A stretch of DNA of 64,000 nt from Nocardioidaceae bacterium (GTDB lineage: Bacteria; Actinomycetota; Actinomycetes; Propionibacteriales; Nocardioidaceae), in contig JAGIBL010000002.1 of assembly GCA_017744365.1 (NCBI GenBank), positions 62,001 to 126,000 of the forward strand, given 5' to 3'. The first letter of the stretch is position 1. Every line of letters begins with the position of its first letter. Below, in pieces: positions 25,084-33,292 of this stretch. The notes under the pieces are model-generated. The model saw only the letters and a program-made list of their open reading frames with translations. It was not told where the DNA came from and searched no databases. The translations under genes were made by a program, and so were the position numbers.

Positions 25084-26696
25084 GAGGCGGCTCCGGCGGG
25101 TGTGAGCTGCTTGATCTCGCGGAACGTCTCGCTGACCACGGCGCCGTCGACGACGAGGTCGACGAGCGCCGGACCGCTCCCCGCCAGCATCGCGGGCAGG
25201 CCCGCGAGCTCGTCGGCGGTGGTGACCCGCAGGGCGCGCGCGCCCATCGCCCGTGCGATCGCGGCGAAGTCGGGGGCCGGGTAGTTCGCCTCGGCCACCG
25301 GCAGACCCTCGGCGGCCAGGGTGTGCCGCTCGATGCCGAACCCGGCGTCGTCGAGGACCACCACGGTGACCGGGGCGTCGGTGCGCACCGCCGTCTCGAG
25401 CTCGGTCAGGCTCATCGCCGCGGCGCCGTCCCCCATCACCGCCACCACCCGGCGGCCGCCGAGGCCGAGAGCGGCACCGACGGCCAGGGGCAGGCTCTGC
25501 GCGATCGAGCCGAACGAGAAGCCGTGCGTGAACGAGCGAGGCACCGACGGACCGACCAGCTGCGCCGCCCAGATGCACAGGTGCCCGCCGTCCACGACCA
25601 CGCCGGCGTCGGCGGGCAGGGCGTCGGCGAGCGCCGTACAGGCACGCTCGGGGTCGAGACCCTCGGTCTCCCGACGAGGCTGGTGCGCCACGAGGTCCGG
25701 GCCCGGCGGCCAGTCCGCGCGGTGCGGGGTCGCCGTCGCCGCCTTGACCAGCAGTCGCGCGGTGAGCTCGCTGTCGCCGAGGACGCCGAGCGCCGGGGTG
25801 AGGAAACGGCCGAACGCGTCCTCGCGGACGTCGACCTGCACCAGGGCGGCACCGGGCGCGAAGTCCGCGTGCGAGGTGGTCCAGTCGTTGAGGGAGGCGC
25901 CGAACGCGACGACGCAGTCGCTGCTCGCCAGCGCCGCGGTCGCGGCCCGGCTGCCGAGCCCGCCGGCGACACCGAGATACCGCGGGTCGCCCGCGAAGCT
26001 GCCCTTGGCCAGCAGCGAGGTCACGATCGCGGCCCCGACGTGGACCGCCAGGTCGGCGATCGCCGCGAGGGCACCGTCGCTGGAGGCGCCTCGCCCGGCG
26101 AGCAGCACCGGTCGCGAGGACGCCGCGAGCAAGCCGGCCACCCGGTCCACCGCCGCGGGGTCGGGTGCCATCACCGAGGGGCGGACCGGCGCCGGCGCGG
26201 GCGCGGCGCCGTCCTGCTGCTGCACGTCCGTCGGCGCGTGCAGCACGACGGTCTCGCCGCGGGAGCAGCGCCGCATCGCCTCGGCGAGGTCGAGGCCCAC
26301 CCGGTCGCCGGTGGTGAGGGCGACGGTCGTCGCCCCCACCACCTCCGCGAACCGCGGCTGGTCGAGCCGCTGCAGGTTGTGCACGTCGCCGGGTGCCAGT
26401 CCCCCGGCGACCAGGAGCAGCCCGGTGCGGTGGGCCGCGGCCGTGGCCAGCGCCGTGGCGGTGTTGGTCAGGCCCGGCCCATGGGTGACGGTGGCCACGC
26501 CGAGCCGTCCGGTGAACCGGGCGTACCCGTCCGCCATGGCGACGGCACCCTGCTCGTGCCGGGCGTGCACGATGCGCACGCCGTGCCGCGAGGAGAGCTC
26601 CGCCAGCAGGTGCAGGTTGCCGTCGCCCATGACCGCGAACACGGTCTCGACCCCGGCGTCGACCAGCCCCTGTGCCAGTGCCTGGTAACCCCGCAT
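25080..26696 (-). CDS. Thiamine diphosphate-dependent enzyme, acetolactate synthase/benzoylformate decarboxylase-like
   Basis: ThDP enzyme of 538 residues with the three expected domains. The activating glutamate is E48 in HARHEQGAVAMADGYAR; GPGLTNT follows; the cofactor motif runs from GDG (422-424) to DD (449-450). The family decarboxylates 2-oxoacids or joins their units; the sequence does not tell which. The ATG lies three bases after the stop of the peptide-type binding protein. With an aldolase and aminotransferase nearby, a 2-oxoacid decarboxylase role is reasonable. Confidence 0.88.
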   Translation of the reverse strand: MRGYQALAQGLVDAGVETVFAVMGDGNLHLLAELSSRHGVRIVHARHEQGAVAMADGYARFTGRLGVATVTHGPGLTNTATALATAAAHRTGLLLVAGGLAPGDVHNLQRLDQPRFAEVVGATTVALTTGDRVGLDLAEAMRRCSRGETVVLHAPTDVQQQDGAAPAPAPVRPSVMAPDPAAVDRVAGLLAASSRPVLLAGRGASSDGALAAIADLAVHVGAAIVTSLLAKGSFAGDPRYLGVAGGLGSRAATAALASSDCVVAFGASLNDWTTSHADFAPGAALVQVDVREDAFGRFLTPALGVLGDSELTARLLVKAATATPHRADWPPGPDLVAHQPRRETEGLDPERACTALADALPADAGVVVDGGHLCIWAAQLVGPSVPRSFTHGFSFGSIAQSLPLAVGAALGLGGRRVVAVMGDGAAAMSLTELETAVRTDAPVTVVVLDDAGFGIERHTLAAEGLPVAEANYPAPDFAAIARAMGARALRVTTADELAGLPAMLAGSGPALVDLVVDGAVVSETFREIKQLTPAGAAS

Positions 26697-26699
26697 CCC

Positions 26700-28319
26700 T
26701 CAGTCCATCGTCAGCTGCGAGGGGTTCACGGTCCGCATCGGGCTGTTCGTGAACCCGCTGACGCCGGCCGCGTGCGCCTGCACGTTGCTGCTGTCCACCA
26801 GGTACACGATCGGCATGTCGGTCGCGCCGAGCGCCGCGATGTCCCGGATCAGGTTGTCCCGCTCGGCACCCTCGGCCGCCCGCGCCGCGAAGACGGCCTT
26901 GTCGTAGGCCGGGTTGTCGTAGCCGAAGGTGTTGATGTTGGACGTGGACAGGGTGAACGCCGCCGCGCCGTACGCCGCGTCGCCGACGAACGTCGAGTCG
27001 CTGTAGAACACGGCCTCGAAGCGGTGCTCGCGCACCAGCTGGAAGAACTCGGCGGCGCCGGTGACCCGCTGGAGCTTCATGTCGATGCCCACCTTCTTCA
27101 GGTCGGCCTGGATCAGCACCGCGACGTCGTCCACGTGCGGGCCGGGACGCGACTCGCTGTAGAGCGCGGTGAAGGAGAACCCGTCGGGGTGCCCGGCCTC
27201 GGCGAGCAGCTTCTTCGCGCCCTCGGGGTCGTAGGAGTAGTGCGCGTCCGGCTCCGGGAACTCGTAGTACTGCGGGACGCCGTGCTTGGCCGCCTTGCCG
27301 AAGCCGCGGTAGGTCGAGGAGACGATGCGGTCCCGGTCGATCGCCATCGAGACGGCGCGACGGACCCGTACGTCGGAGAAGATCTTGCCCTTCTGCTGCA
27401 GCAGGATGTCGTCGCGGTCGGCGGACACGCAGTCCTCGACGCCGACGCCGTTGGCCTTGCGGAGCTGGTCGTACTCGGCGAAGGTCAGCGAGTCCGCCCA
27501 GGTGACGTCACCGGACCGGAGCAGCTGCATCCGGGTCGCCGACTCCGGCACCGCCCGTACGACGACCTCCTCGATGTTGCCGCGCTTGCCCGCGTAGTTC
27601 GGGTTCTTGTCGAAGACGACCTCGCTGCCCGGCTCGAAGCGCTTGACCTGCCAGGGGCCGAAGTTCGCGGTGTGCTTGGCCAGCCAGTCCGCACCCCACG
27701 GGTCCTTCGCGGTGGCGTGCTTCTTGACCTCCTTGCTGTCCTGGATGGTCAGCAGCGTGCTCGCGAACTGCATCACGTCGAACGAGGACGCCTTGAGCGC
27801 GTTGATCTGCACGGTCTTCTCGTCGACCACGTTGACCAGGTCGTCGACGTTGAACTGCCCGATGAACCCGAGCGCGCTCTTGATGAAGGGCTCGCGCTCG
27901 AGCTGGCGCTCGACGCTCCACTTGACGTCCTCGGCGGTGATCTCGTTGCCGGCCGCGCTCTTCGCGTCGCCCAGCTTGAAGACGATGCTCTTGCCGTCGG
28001 CGGCCCGCTCCCACGAGGTGGCCAGGTGGCCGACCAGGTCCTCGGACTGGCCGAGCACGTCGCACTGGCCCTGGTAGCGGACCAGCGTGGAGTCGATGAC
28101 GCCGTAGACGAGCTTGCTCGGCTGGCCGCCCCAGGGGAACGTGTCGAGGTGCTCGGGAACACTGGCCACGGCGTACGTGAAGACCTTCTCACCACCACCG
28201 GAGCCGGAGCCGTTGCTCTCCTCCTTCTGCAGGCCGCAGCTGCTGACCAGGAGCGAGACGGCGACGGCCGTCCCGGTCACCAAGCTCCACTTCCGCCCGT
28301 AACGCGCTAGCGAACGCAT
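26700..28319 (-). CDS. ABC transporter substrate-binding lipoprotein, family 5 (oligopeptide type)
   Basis: Extracellular solute-binding lipoprotein of 539 residues. The signal peptide ends in LLVSSC, followed by a Gly/Ser linker. Family-5 blocks include VKWSVERQLEREPF, DVRVRRAVSMAIDRDRI and YDPEGAKKLLAEAGHPDGF. The ATG at 28,317-28,319 is preferred over one at 28,334 because GAAGGGA, which covers the earlier ATG, is a good ribosome site for it. Ligands of this family include peptides, nickel chelates and opine-like compounds. It is separated from its permease by 86 bases that carry CTTCATT boxes. Confidence 0.92.
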   Translation of the reverse strand: MRSLARYGRKWSLVTGTAVAVSLLVSSCGLQKEESNGSGSGGGEKVFTYAVASVPEHLDTFPWGGQPSKLVYGVIDSTLVRYQGQCDVLGQSEDLVGHLATSWERAADGKSIVFKLGDAKSAAGNEITAEDVKWSVERQLEREPFIKSALGFIGQFNVDDLVNVVDEKTVQINALKASSFDVMQFASTLLTIQDSKEVKKHATAKDPWGADWLAKHTANFGPWQVKRFEPGSEVVFDKNPNYAGKRGNIEEVVVRAVPESATRMQLLRSGDVTWADSLTFAEYDQLRKANGVGVEDCVSADRDDILLQQKGKIFSDVRVRRAVSMAIDRDRIVSSTYRGFGKAAKHGVPQYYEFPEPDAHYSYDPEGAKKLLAEAGHPDGFSFTALYSESRPGPHVDDVAVLIQADLKKVGIDMKLQRVTGAAEFFQLVREHRFEAVFYSDSTFVGDAAYGAAAFTLSTSNINTFGYDNPAYDKAVFAARAAEGAERDNLIRDIAALGATDMPIVYLVDSSNVQAHAAGVSGFTNSPMRTVNPSQLTMD

Positions 28320-28328
28320 CGGTCGTCC

Positions 28329-28364
28329 CTTCATTAGAGTGATGGAATGAATAATGAAATGAAG
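28329..28364 (-). promoter_or_regulatory. Cluster of CTTCATT/AATGAAG boxes upstream of the binding protein
   Basis: CTTCATT (28329-28335) and AATGAAG (28358-28364) form an inverted pair 29 bases apart, with further AATGAAT and AATGAAA copies between them. The segment is AT-rich and sits between the permease stop and the binding-protein start. It matches the boxes at 32,256 and 33,229, so it is a probable operator and may give the binding protein its own promoter. Confidence 0.55.
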
Positions 28365-28405
28365 ATCGCGCGGACGTCAAGACCCGCGGACCACCGAGAT
28401 CCGAG

Positions 28406-29419
28406 TCAGTAGCTGATGCGCGGGTCCAGGGCCGCGACGAGCACGTCCAGCACGACGTACGCGACGATCACGATGAGCCCGGTGACCACCACGAAGCCCT
28501 GGATGACGGGCAGATCGCCCTTGAGGACACCGTCCAGCGCCCAGCCGCCGATGCCGGGCCAGGAGAAGACCACCTCGACGATCGCCGAGGCCCCGAGCAT
28601 CACGCCGAACAGGATCGCGATGTAGGTCAGCACCGACGTACGGGAGGTGAGCAGGGCGTAGCGGACCACCTGCCGCTCGGGCAGCCCGCAGCCGCGGGCG
28701 AACTCGATCTGCGGCGTCGACAGGGCCTGGGTGACGCTGGTGCGCACGGTCTTGGCGAAGTACGAGGCCAGGAAGATGCCGGTGCTGGCCACCGGCAGGA
28801 TCGCGTGCGCCGCGACGTCGCCGAGCACGCCCCAGTCCTGGGCCAGGAACGCGTCCACCACCACCGACCCGGTGCGCTCCGGAGGACGTTGCGTGGAGGC
28901 GTAGAGCATCCCGGTCGGGGTCGGGAAGATGCGCAGCTCGAAGACCAGCAGGTCGATCAGCACGATGGCCAGGAAGAACGGCGGCACGCCCTGGATGCCG
29001 GAGATCAGCACCGAGGTGCTCCGGCCCACCGGCTTGCGGCGGTAGTACCCGCCCAGGGTGCCGATCGCGGTGCCCAGCAGCACCGCGACCAGCAGCGAGG
29101 GCACGATGATGACCATGCTGCTGGGCAGTCGTCGTGCCATCTCGTCGGTCACCGAGGAGCCGGTGAAGAAGGACTCGCCGAGGTCGCCGTGCAGGAGCGA
29201 GCCGAGGTAGCTCGTGTACTGGTGCCACAGCGACTGGTCCAGGCCGAGGTCGGCGCGCACCTTGGCGAGCGCGTCCTTGCTGGCGAAGTCGCCGGCGATG
29301 AGCGTGGCCGGGTCGCCGGGCAGGACAGTGACCAGCAGGAAGGCGAAGGTCGCGACCAGGAAGAGCATCACGGGCAGCAGCAGGATCCGCTTGAGGGCGT
29401 AGCGGGCGAGCGGGCTCAT
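28406..29419 (-). CDS. ABC transporter permease, oligopeptide DppB type
   Basis: Inner-membrane permease of 337 residues. The DppB-type N-terminus (ALKRILLLPVMLFLVATFAF, then VLPGDPATLIAG) and the GTAIGTLGGYYRRKPVG and EVVFSWPGIGGWALDGV blocks are clear. The ATG at 29,417-29,419 overlaps the ATPase stop by four bases. It is the last subunit before the binding protein in the order DppC, DppD, DppF, DppB, SBP, a variant gene order. Confidence 0.92.
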   Translation of the reverse strand: MSPLARYALKRILLLPVMLFLVATFAFLLVTVLPGDPATLIAGDFASKDALAKVRADLGLDQSLWHQYTSYLGSLLHGDLGESFFTGSSVTDEMARRLPSSMVIIVPSLLVAVLLGTAIGTLGGYYRRKPVGRSTSVLISGIQGVPPFFLAIVLIDLLVFELRIFPTPTGMLYASTQRPPERTGSVVVDAFLAQDWGVLGDVAAHAILPVASTGIFLASYFAKTVRTSVTQALSTPQIEFARGCGLPERQVVRYALLTSRTSVLTYIAILFGVMLGASAIVEVVFSWPGIGGWALDGVLKGDLPVIQGFVVVTGLIVIVAYVVLDVLVAALDPRISY

Positions 29420-30381
29420 GCGACCACCTCCGTGGGTGCCAGGCGCAGGCAGGCGGCCGAGCGCGTCGGCGAGATCGGCATCAGCGGGACCGGTGCGGCC
29501 GAGCACGAGGCCAGCTCGACCGGGCAGCGGCCCACCAGGGGGCAGCCCGCGCGCCTCGTCGTCGGGCTCGGGGTGTCCCCCTCGAGCCGCTGCGCCGGCA
29601 CGCTCACGTCCGGGTCGGCCGAGAGCGTGCAGGAGAGCAGCCCCACGCTGTAGGGGTGCCGCGGCTCGTCGATCAGCTCGTGGGTGGGCCCGTACTCCAT
29701 CACCTTGCCCAGGTAGAGCACCCCGGTCGACCGGCTGAAGTAGCGCACGGTGGCGATGTCGTGGGAGATGAACAGGTAGGTCAGCGCGTGCCGCTCCTGC
29801 AGCTCCCGGAGCAGGTTGAGCACGGTCGCGCGGACGGTGAGGTCCAGCGAGGAGGTCGGCTCGTCCAGGACGATCATCCGCGGGTCCACGACGAGCGCCC
29901 GGGCGATGCCGACGCGCTGCTGCTGCCCGCCGCTGAGGTCGCCGGGGTGCCGGCGCAGCACCCGCTCGCCGAGCCCGACCTCCTCCAGCGTCGCGATCAC
30001 CCGGTCCCGGCGCTGGGCCGCGGACAGCTCGCGGCGGAAGAGCCGCAGCGGCTCGCCGACGATCGCCTCGACGGTCATCCGCGGGTTGAGCGACTCGTAC
30101 GGCTCCTGGAAGACGGCCGTGATCGAGGAGCGCAGCGCGCGCAGCTCGCGCGGCGACATCGCGGTGAGGTCCTGGCCGTCGAAGAGGATGCGCCCCTCGT
30201 CGGGCGGCTCCAGGCCGAGCACGATCCGGCCGATGGTGGACTTGCCCGAGCCGCTCTCGCCGATCAGGCTCAGCGTCTCGCCGCTCTCGATCGAGAAGCT
30301 CACCCCGTCGACCGCGCGCACCTCCGGGCCACCGCCGCGACGGAACGTCTTGACGATGTTCTCCACCTCAAGAAGCGGCAT
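29416..30381 (-). CDS. ABC transporter ATP-binding protein, oligopeptide DppF type
   Basis: Cytosolic ATPase of 321 residues. Walker A GESGSGKST is at residues 41-49, the signature LSGGQQQRVGIARAL and Walker B MIVLDEPTSSLD follow, and the C-terminal oligopeptide-transporter extension (TPSPTTRRAGCPLVGRCP) has the cysteines typical of Dpp/Opp ATPases that can bind an iron-sulphur cluster. It overlaps the DppD-type gene by 14 bases and the permease by four. Confidence 0.93.
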   Translation of the reverse strand: MPLLEVENIVKTFRRGGGPEVRAVDGVSFSIESGETLSLIGESGSGKSTIGRIVLGLEPPDEGRILFDGQDLTAMSPRELRALRSSITAVFQEPYESLNPRMTVEAIVGEPLRLFRRELSAAQRRDRVIATLEEVGLGERVLRRHPGDLSGGQQQRVGIARALVVDPRMIVLDEPTSSLDLTVRATVLNLLRELQERHALTYLFISHDIATVRYFSRSTGVLYLGKVMEYGPTHELIDEPRHPYSVGLLSCTLSADPDVSVPAQRLEGDTPSPTTRRAGCPLVGRCPVELASCSAAPVPLMPISPTRSAACLRLAPTEVVA

Positions 30382-31354
30382 AGCTGGCGACCTCCTCGAG
30401 CGGGTGGTGGCAGGCCGCGGCCCGGCCGGGCACGCATGAGGCCATCGCGGGCATCTCCTCGGCGCACAGCGCGGTGGCCCGCGGGCAGCGCTCGGCGTAG
30501 GGGCAGCCGACCGGGTAGTCGATGAGGTCGGGCAGCCCGCCGGACAGGCCGCGGATCTCCTCGCCGACCCGCGGCACCGCGGCCAGCAGCGCCTGGGTGT
30601 AGGGGTGGCGCGGGGACTTGAAGACCTGCCGCACGGTGCCCTCCTCGACCGGGCGCCCGGCGTACATCACCAGCACCCGGGTGCAGTACTGCGCGACCAC
30701 GCTGAGGTCGTGGGTGACCAGCACCATCGACCGGCCGGCCTCGGCGATCAGGCCCGTGACCAGGTCGAGGATCTGCCGCTGGACGGTGACGTCGAGCGCG
30801 GTGGTCGGCTCGTCGGCCAGCAGCAGCCGCGGGTCGTGCACCATCGCCATCGCGATGACGACCCGCTGGGCCATGCCCCCGCTGAGCTGGTGCGCGTAGC
30901 CGCCGAGCACCCGGTCGGGACCGGCAATGCCGACGTCGGTGAGCGCGCGCAGGGCGATCTCCCGGCACTCGCGCTTGGTCGCCCGGCGGTGCGCCCGGAT
31001 CACGTTGCGGAACTGGGCCTCGATGCTGAGGATCGGGTTGAGCGCGCCGAACGGGCTCTGGCTGATGAAGCCGATGTCCTTGCCCAGCACCTGGCGCAGG
31101 CTGCGGCGGGAGAGCCCGACCAGCTCGCGGTCGGCGAACCGGACGCTGCCGCCGGTCACCTCGCCGGGCGGCTGGGTCAGGCCGGCGATGGCCCGCAGGG
31201 TCGCGGACTTGCCGCAGCCGGACTCCCCCACGATGCCGAGCACGTCGCCCGGCCGTACGTCGAAGTCGACACCGTTCACGGCGTGCACCGTGCCCTGCCG
31301 GGTCTCGAAGGCGACCCGCAGCGCCTCGACCTGCAGGATGCGTGACTCGGTCAT
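30368..31354 (-). CDS. ABC transporter ATP-binding protein, oligopeptide DppD type
   Basis: Cytosolic ATPase of 328 residues. Walker A GESGCGKSA is at residues 43-51, signature LSGGMAQRVVIAMAM, Walker B LLLADEPTTALD, and the C-terminal Cys-rich tail GCPYAERCPRATALC. The start ATG (31,352-31,354) overlaps the DppC-type stop by four bases. It pairs with the DppF-type subunit to energise the importer. Confidence 0.93.
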   Translation of the reverse strand: MTESRILQVEALRVAFETRQGTVHAVNGVDFDVRPGDVLGIVGESGCGKSATLRAIAGLTQPPGEVTGGSVRFADRELVGLSRRSLRQVLGKDIGFISQSPFGALNPILSIEAQFRNVIRAHRRATKRECREIALRALTDVGIAGPDRVLGGYAHQLSGGMAQRVVIAMAMVHDPRLLLADEPTTALDVTVQRQILDLVTGLIAEAGRSMVLVTHDLSVVAQYCTRVLVMYAGRPVEEGTVRQVFKSPRHPYTQALLAAVPRVGEEIRGLSGGLPDLIDYPVGCPYAERCPRATALCAEEMPAMASCVPGRAAACHHPLEEVASYAAS

Positions 31355-32214
31355 CGTCGTCCCACCCCCAGCACCTTCTCCAAGTTGTCGGCGACCAGGT
31401 TGAACGCCAGGACGGTCACGAAGATCGCCAGGCCGGGGAAGATCGATACCCACCAGGCGCCCTGCGGCAGGTACTGGCTGCCGTCCTGGATCATCGAGCC
31501 CCAGGTGGGCTCGGGCGGGTTGGCCCCCAGGCCGACGAAGTTGAGCGTGGCGACCACGATGATGCCGTTGGCCGCCGCCAGCGAGCTCTGCACCAGGATG
31601 ATCCCGGGCACGTTGGGCAGGATGTGCCGGAAGGTGATCCGCAGCGGCGAGCAGCCGGTGGCCGCGGCCGCCTCAACGAACCGGCTCTCCCGCAGGCTCA
31701 GCACCTCGCCGCGCACCAGCCGGATGAACCGCGGCACGTTGACGATCGCGAGGGCCAGCACCACGTTCTCGGCGCGGTTGCCGCTGACCTGCACGATCAC
31801 GATCGCCAGGATGATCAGCGGGAAGGCCTGGAAGAGCTCGACCGCGCGCATCAGCGGCTCGGTCCAGCGGCCGCGGCCCCCGGCGAGCAGGCCCAGCGGC
31901 ACCCCGATGAGCAGGGAGACCAGGACGCCGCCCAGCGCCAGCGGGATGTCGCGGTGCGCCGAGCGGATCACCCGGGCGAGCACGTCGAACCCGGAGCCGT
32001 CGGTGCCCATCCAGTGCGCCGATCCCGGCGGCTGCAGGATCGCTCCCGCGTCCGGGGAGACGGGCGAGTACGGCAGCGGCGCGAAGAAGCCGGCCAGCAC
32101 GAGCACCACCAGCAGCGTGGTGCCCACCAGGGCTCCGGCGTACGGTCGCAGCGAGCCCGCTCGCGCCCTCGCCGTCACGTCCGCCCGGCGCGTCATCGGG
32201 GATGCCCGTCGCAT
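31351..32214 (-). CDS. ABC transporter permease, oligopeptide DppC type
   Basis: Inner-membrane permease of 287 residues. The N-terminal basic stretch and first helix (GALVGTTLLVVLVLAGFFAP), the WMGTDGSGFDVLARVIRSAH block and FRHILPNVPGIILVQSSLA are characteristic of DppC. GGGAGGAG precedes the ATG at about 7 bases. This is the first gene of the transporter unit, with its own promoter and a CTTCAT palindrome upstream. Confidence 0.92.
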   Translation of the reverse strand: MRRASPMTRRADVTARARAGSLRPYAGALVGTTLLVVLVLAGFFAPLPYSPVSPDAGAILQPPGSAHWMGTDGSGFDVLARVIRSAHRDIPLALGGVLVSLLIGVPLGLLAGGRGRWTEPLMRAVELFQAFPLIILAIVIVQVSGNRAENVVLALAIVNVPRFIRLVRGEVLSLRESRFVEAAAATGCSPLRITFRHILPNVPGIILVQSSLAAANGIIVVATLNFVGLGANPPEPTWGSMIQDGSQYLPQGAWWVSIFPGLAIFVTVLAFNLVADNLEKVLGVGRR

Positions 32215-32255
32215 CGTGACTCCTCCCGCGGCAGAGCCGCACCTCGACGTGGCCT

Positions 32256-32303
32256 CTTCATCGCAATGAAGAGAAGTTCACTATGGCCACCATGGCCTGT
32301 CAA
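32256..32303 (-). promoter_or_regulatory. Promoter with CTTCAT palindrome before the peptide transporter
   Basis: On the minus strand TTGACA (32298-32303) is followed after 17 bases by TGAACT (32275-32280). Just downstream, CTTCAT-N4-ATGAAG (32256-32271) is a perfect 6-base palindrome covering the expected transcription start. Sequence and position suggest a repressor operator of the XRE-cupin type. Confidence 0.6.
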
Positions 32304-32307
32304 GGTC

Positions 32308-33234
32308 TCAGCCGCGCGCGGTGCCGTAGACGGGCACCACCCAGTCGTGCGCCTGGGCGACCTGCCCGCGCACCGCGCGCTGGTAGAGGTCCTGCAGGCC
32401 GGCGGTGATCGCGCCCGGCTTGCCGTCGGCGACCGGCTTGCGGTCCACCGAGAGCACCGCGACGACCTCGGCGGCACTGCCGCACACGAAGACCTCCTCG
32501 GCCGAGTACAGCTCGCTGCGGTCGATCGGCCGCTGCTCGACGTCGAGGCCGAGCTCCTCGGCGGCCAGGGTCAGCACGGAGTCCCGGGTGATGCCCTCGA
32601 GAATGCTCTCGGTGACCGGCGGGGTGCACAGCCGCCCGTGCCGGACGACGAAGACGTTGTAGCCCGCACCCTCGGAGACCCGGCCGTCCCCGGTCATCAG
32701 CAGCGCGGCGTCGTAGCCGTTCCGCTTGGCCTCCAGCAGCGCGAGCCGGCCGTTCTGGTAGTTCGCGATCGACTTGACCCGCGGCGGCATCGAGGTGTCC
32801 GAGATCCGGGCCCACGAGCTGATCTGCACGTCGAGGCCCGCGCGGGTGAAGTAGCGGCTCATCGGGATCGCCGCCATGTAGACCGAGGCCGGGCCGACGT
32901 CGTCGGGCTTGCCGTCGTCGGCCTCGACGAAGACCTGCGCGCGCATGTGCAGGTCCTGGCGCAGCTCGTTGGCCCGGATCAGGTCGAGCAGCTGCCCGGT
33001 CAGCACCTCGGGATCGAGCTCCCCCTCGATCTCGACGACCTTCATCGAGTCGACGAGCCGGCGCATGTGGTCGGCGATCCGGAACGCGTACAGCTCCTGG
33101 TCCGGCTCGCTCCAGTAGGCCCGGAAGCCCTCGAAGACACCGACGCCGTACTTGGTCGCGGTGGAGAGGACGTGGATGCGAGCGTCGTCGTAGGGGGTCA
33201 GCTCGCCATTGCGCAGGAGGTACGTCGGCTTCAT
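32308..33234 (-). CDS. Branched-chain amino-acid aminotransferase-like (fold-type IV PLP enzyme)
   Basis: PLP-dependent class IV aminotransferase of 308 residues. The cofactor lysine is K154 in PPRVKSIANYQNGRLALLEA, and the glutamate that contacts PLP is in DGRVSEGAGYNVFVV. The N-terminal block KYGVGVFEGFRAYW matches IlvE-type enzymes. It sits just before the peptide-transporter operon and behind its own CTTCATT boxes, so it is more likely a pathway enzyme for an imported amine or amino acid than housekeeping IlvE. The ATG lies nine bases after the second box begins. Confidence 0.9.
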   Translation of the reverse strand: MKPTYLLRNGELTPYDDARIHVLSTATKYGVGVFEGFRAYWSEPDQELYAFRIADHMRRLVDSMKVVEIEGELDPEVLTGQLLDLIRANELRQDLHMRAQVFVEADDGKPDDVGPASVYMAAIPMSRYFTRAGLDVQISSWARISDTSMPPRVKSIANYQNGRLALLEAKRNGYDAALLMTGDGRVSEGAGYNVFVVRHGRLCTPPVTESILEGITRDSVLTLAAEELGLDVEQRPIDRSELYSAEEVFVCGSAAEVVAVLSVDRKPVADGKPGAITAGLQDLYQRAVRGQVAQAHDWVVPVYGTARG

Positions 33235-33262
33235 GAAATGAAGTTATCTCACTAAAATGAAG
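33229..33262 (-). promoter_or_regulatory. CTTCATT boxes at the aminotransferase start
   Basis: On the minus strand CTTCATT occurs at 33256-33262 and 33237-33243, 19 bases apart. The second copy is also the left half of CTTCAT-N3-ATGAAG over the start codon. The ATG (33232-33234) begins nine bases after the second box starts, as in the CTTCAATA promoters. GATAAC is a possible -10 box and there is no ribosome site, which suggests a leaderless message. Confidence 0.6.
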
Positions 33263-33292
33263 ACGGCAAGGATCTGCCGAAGACCCGCGCGC

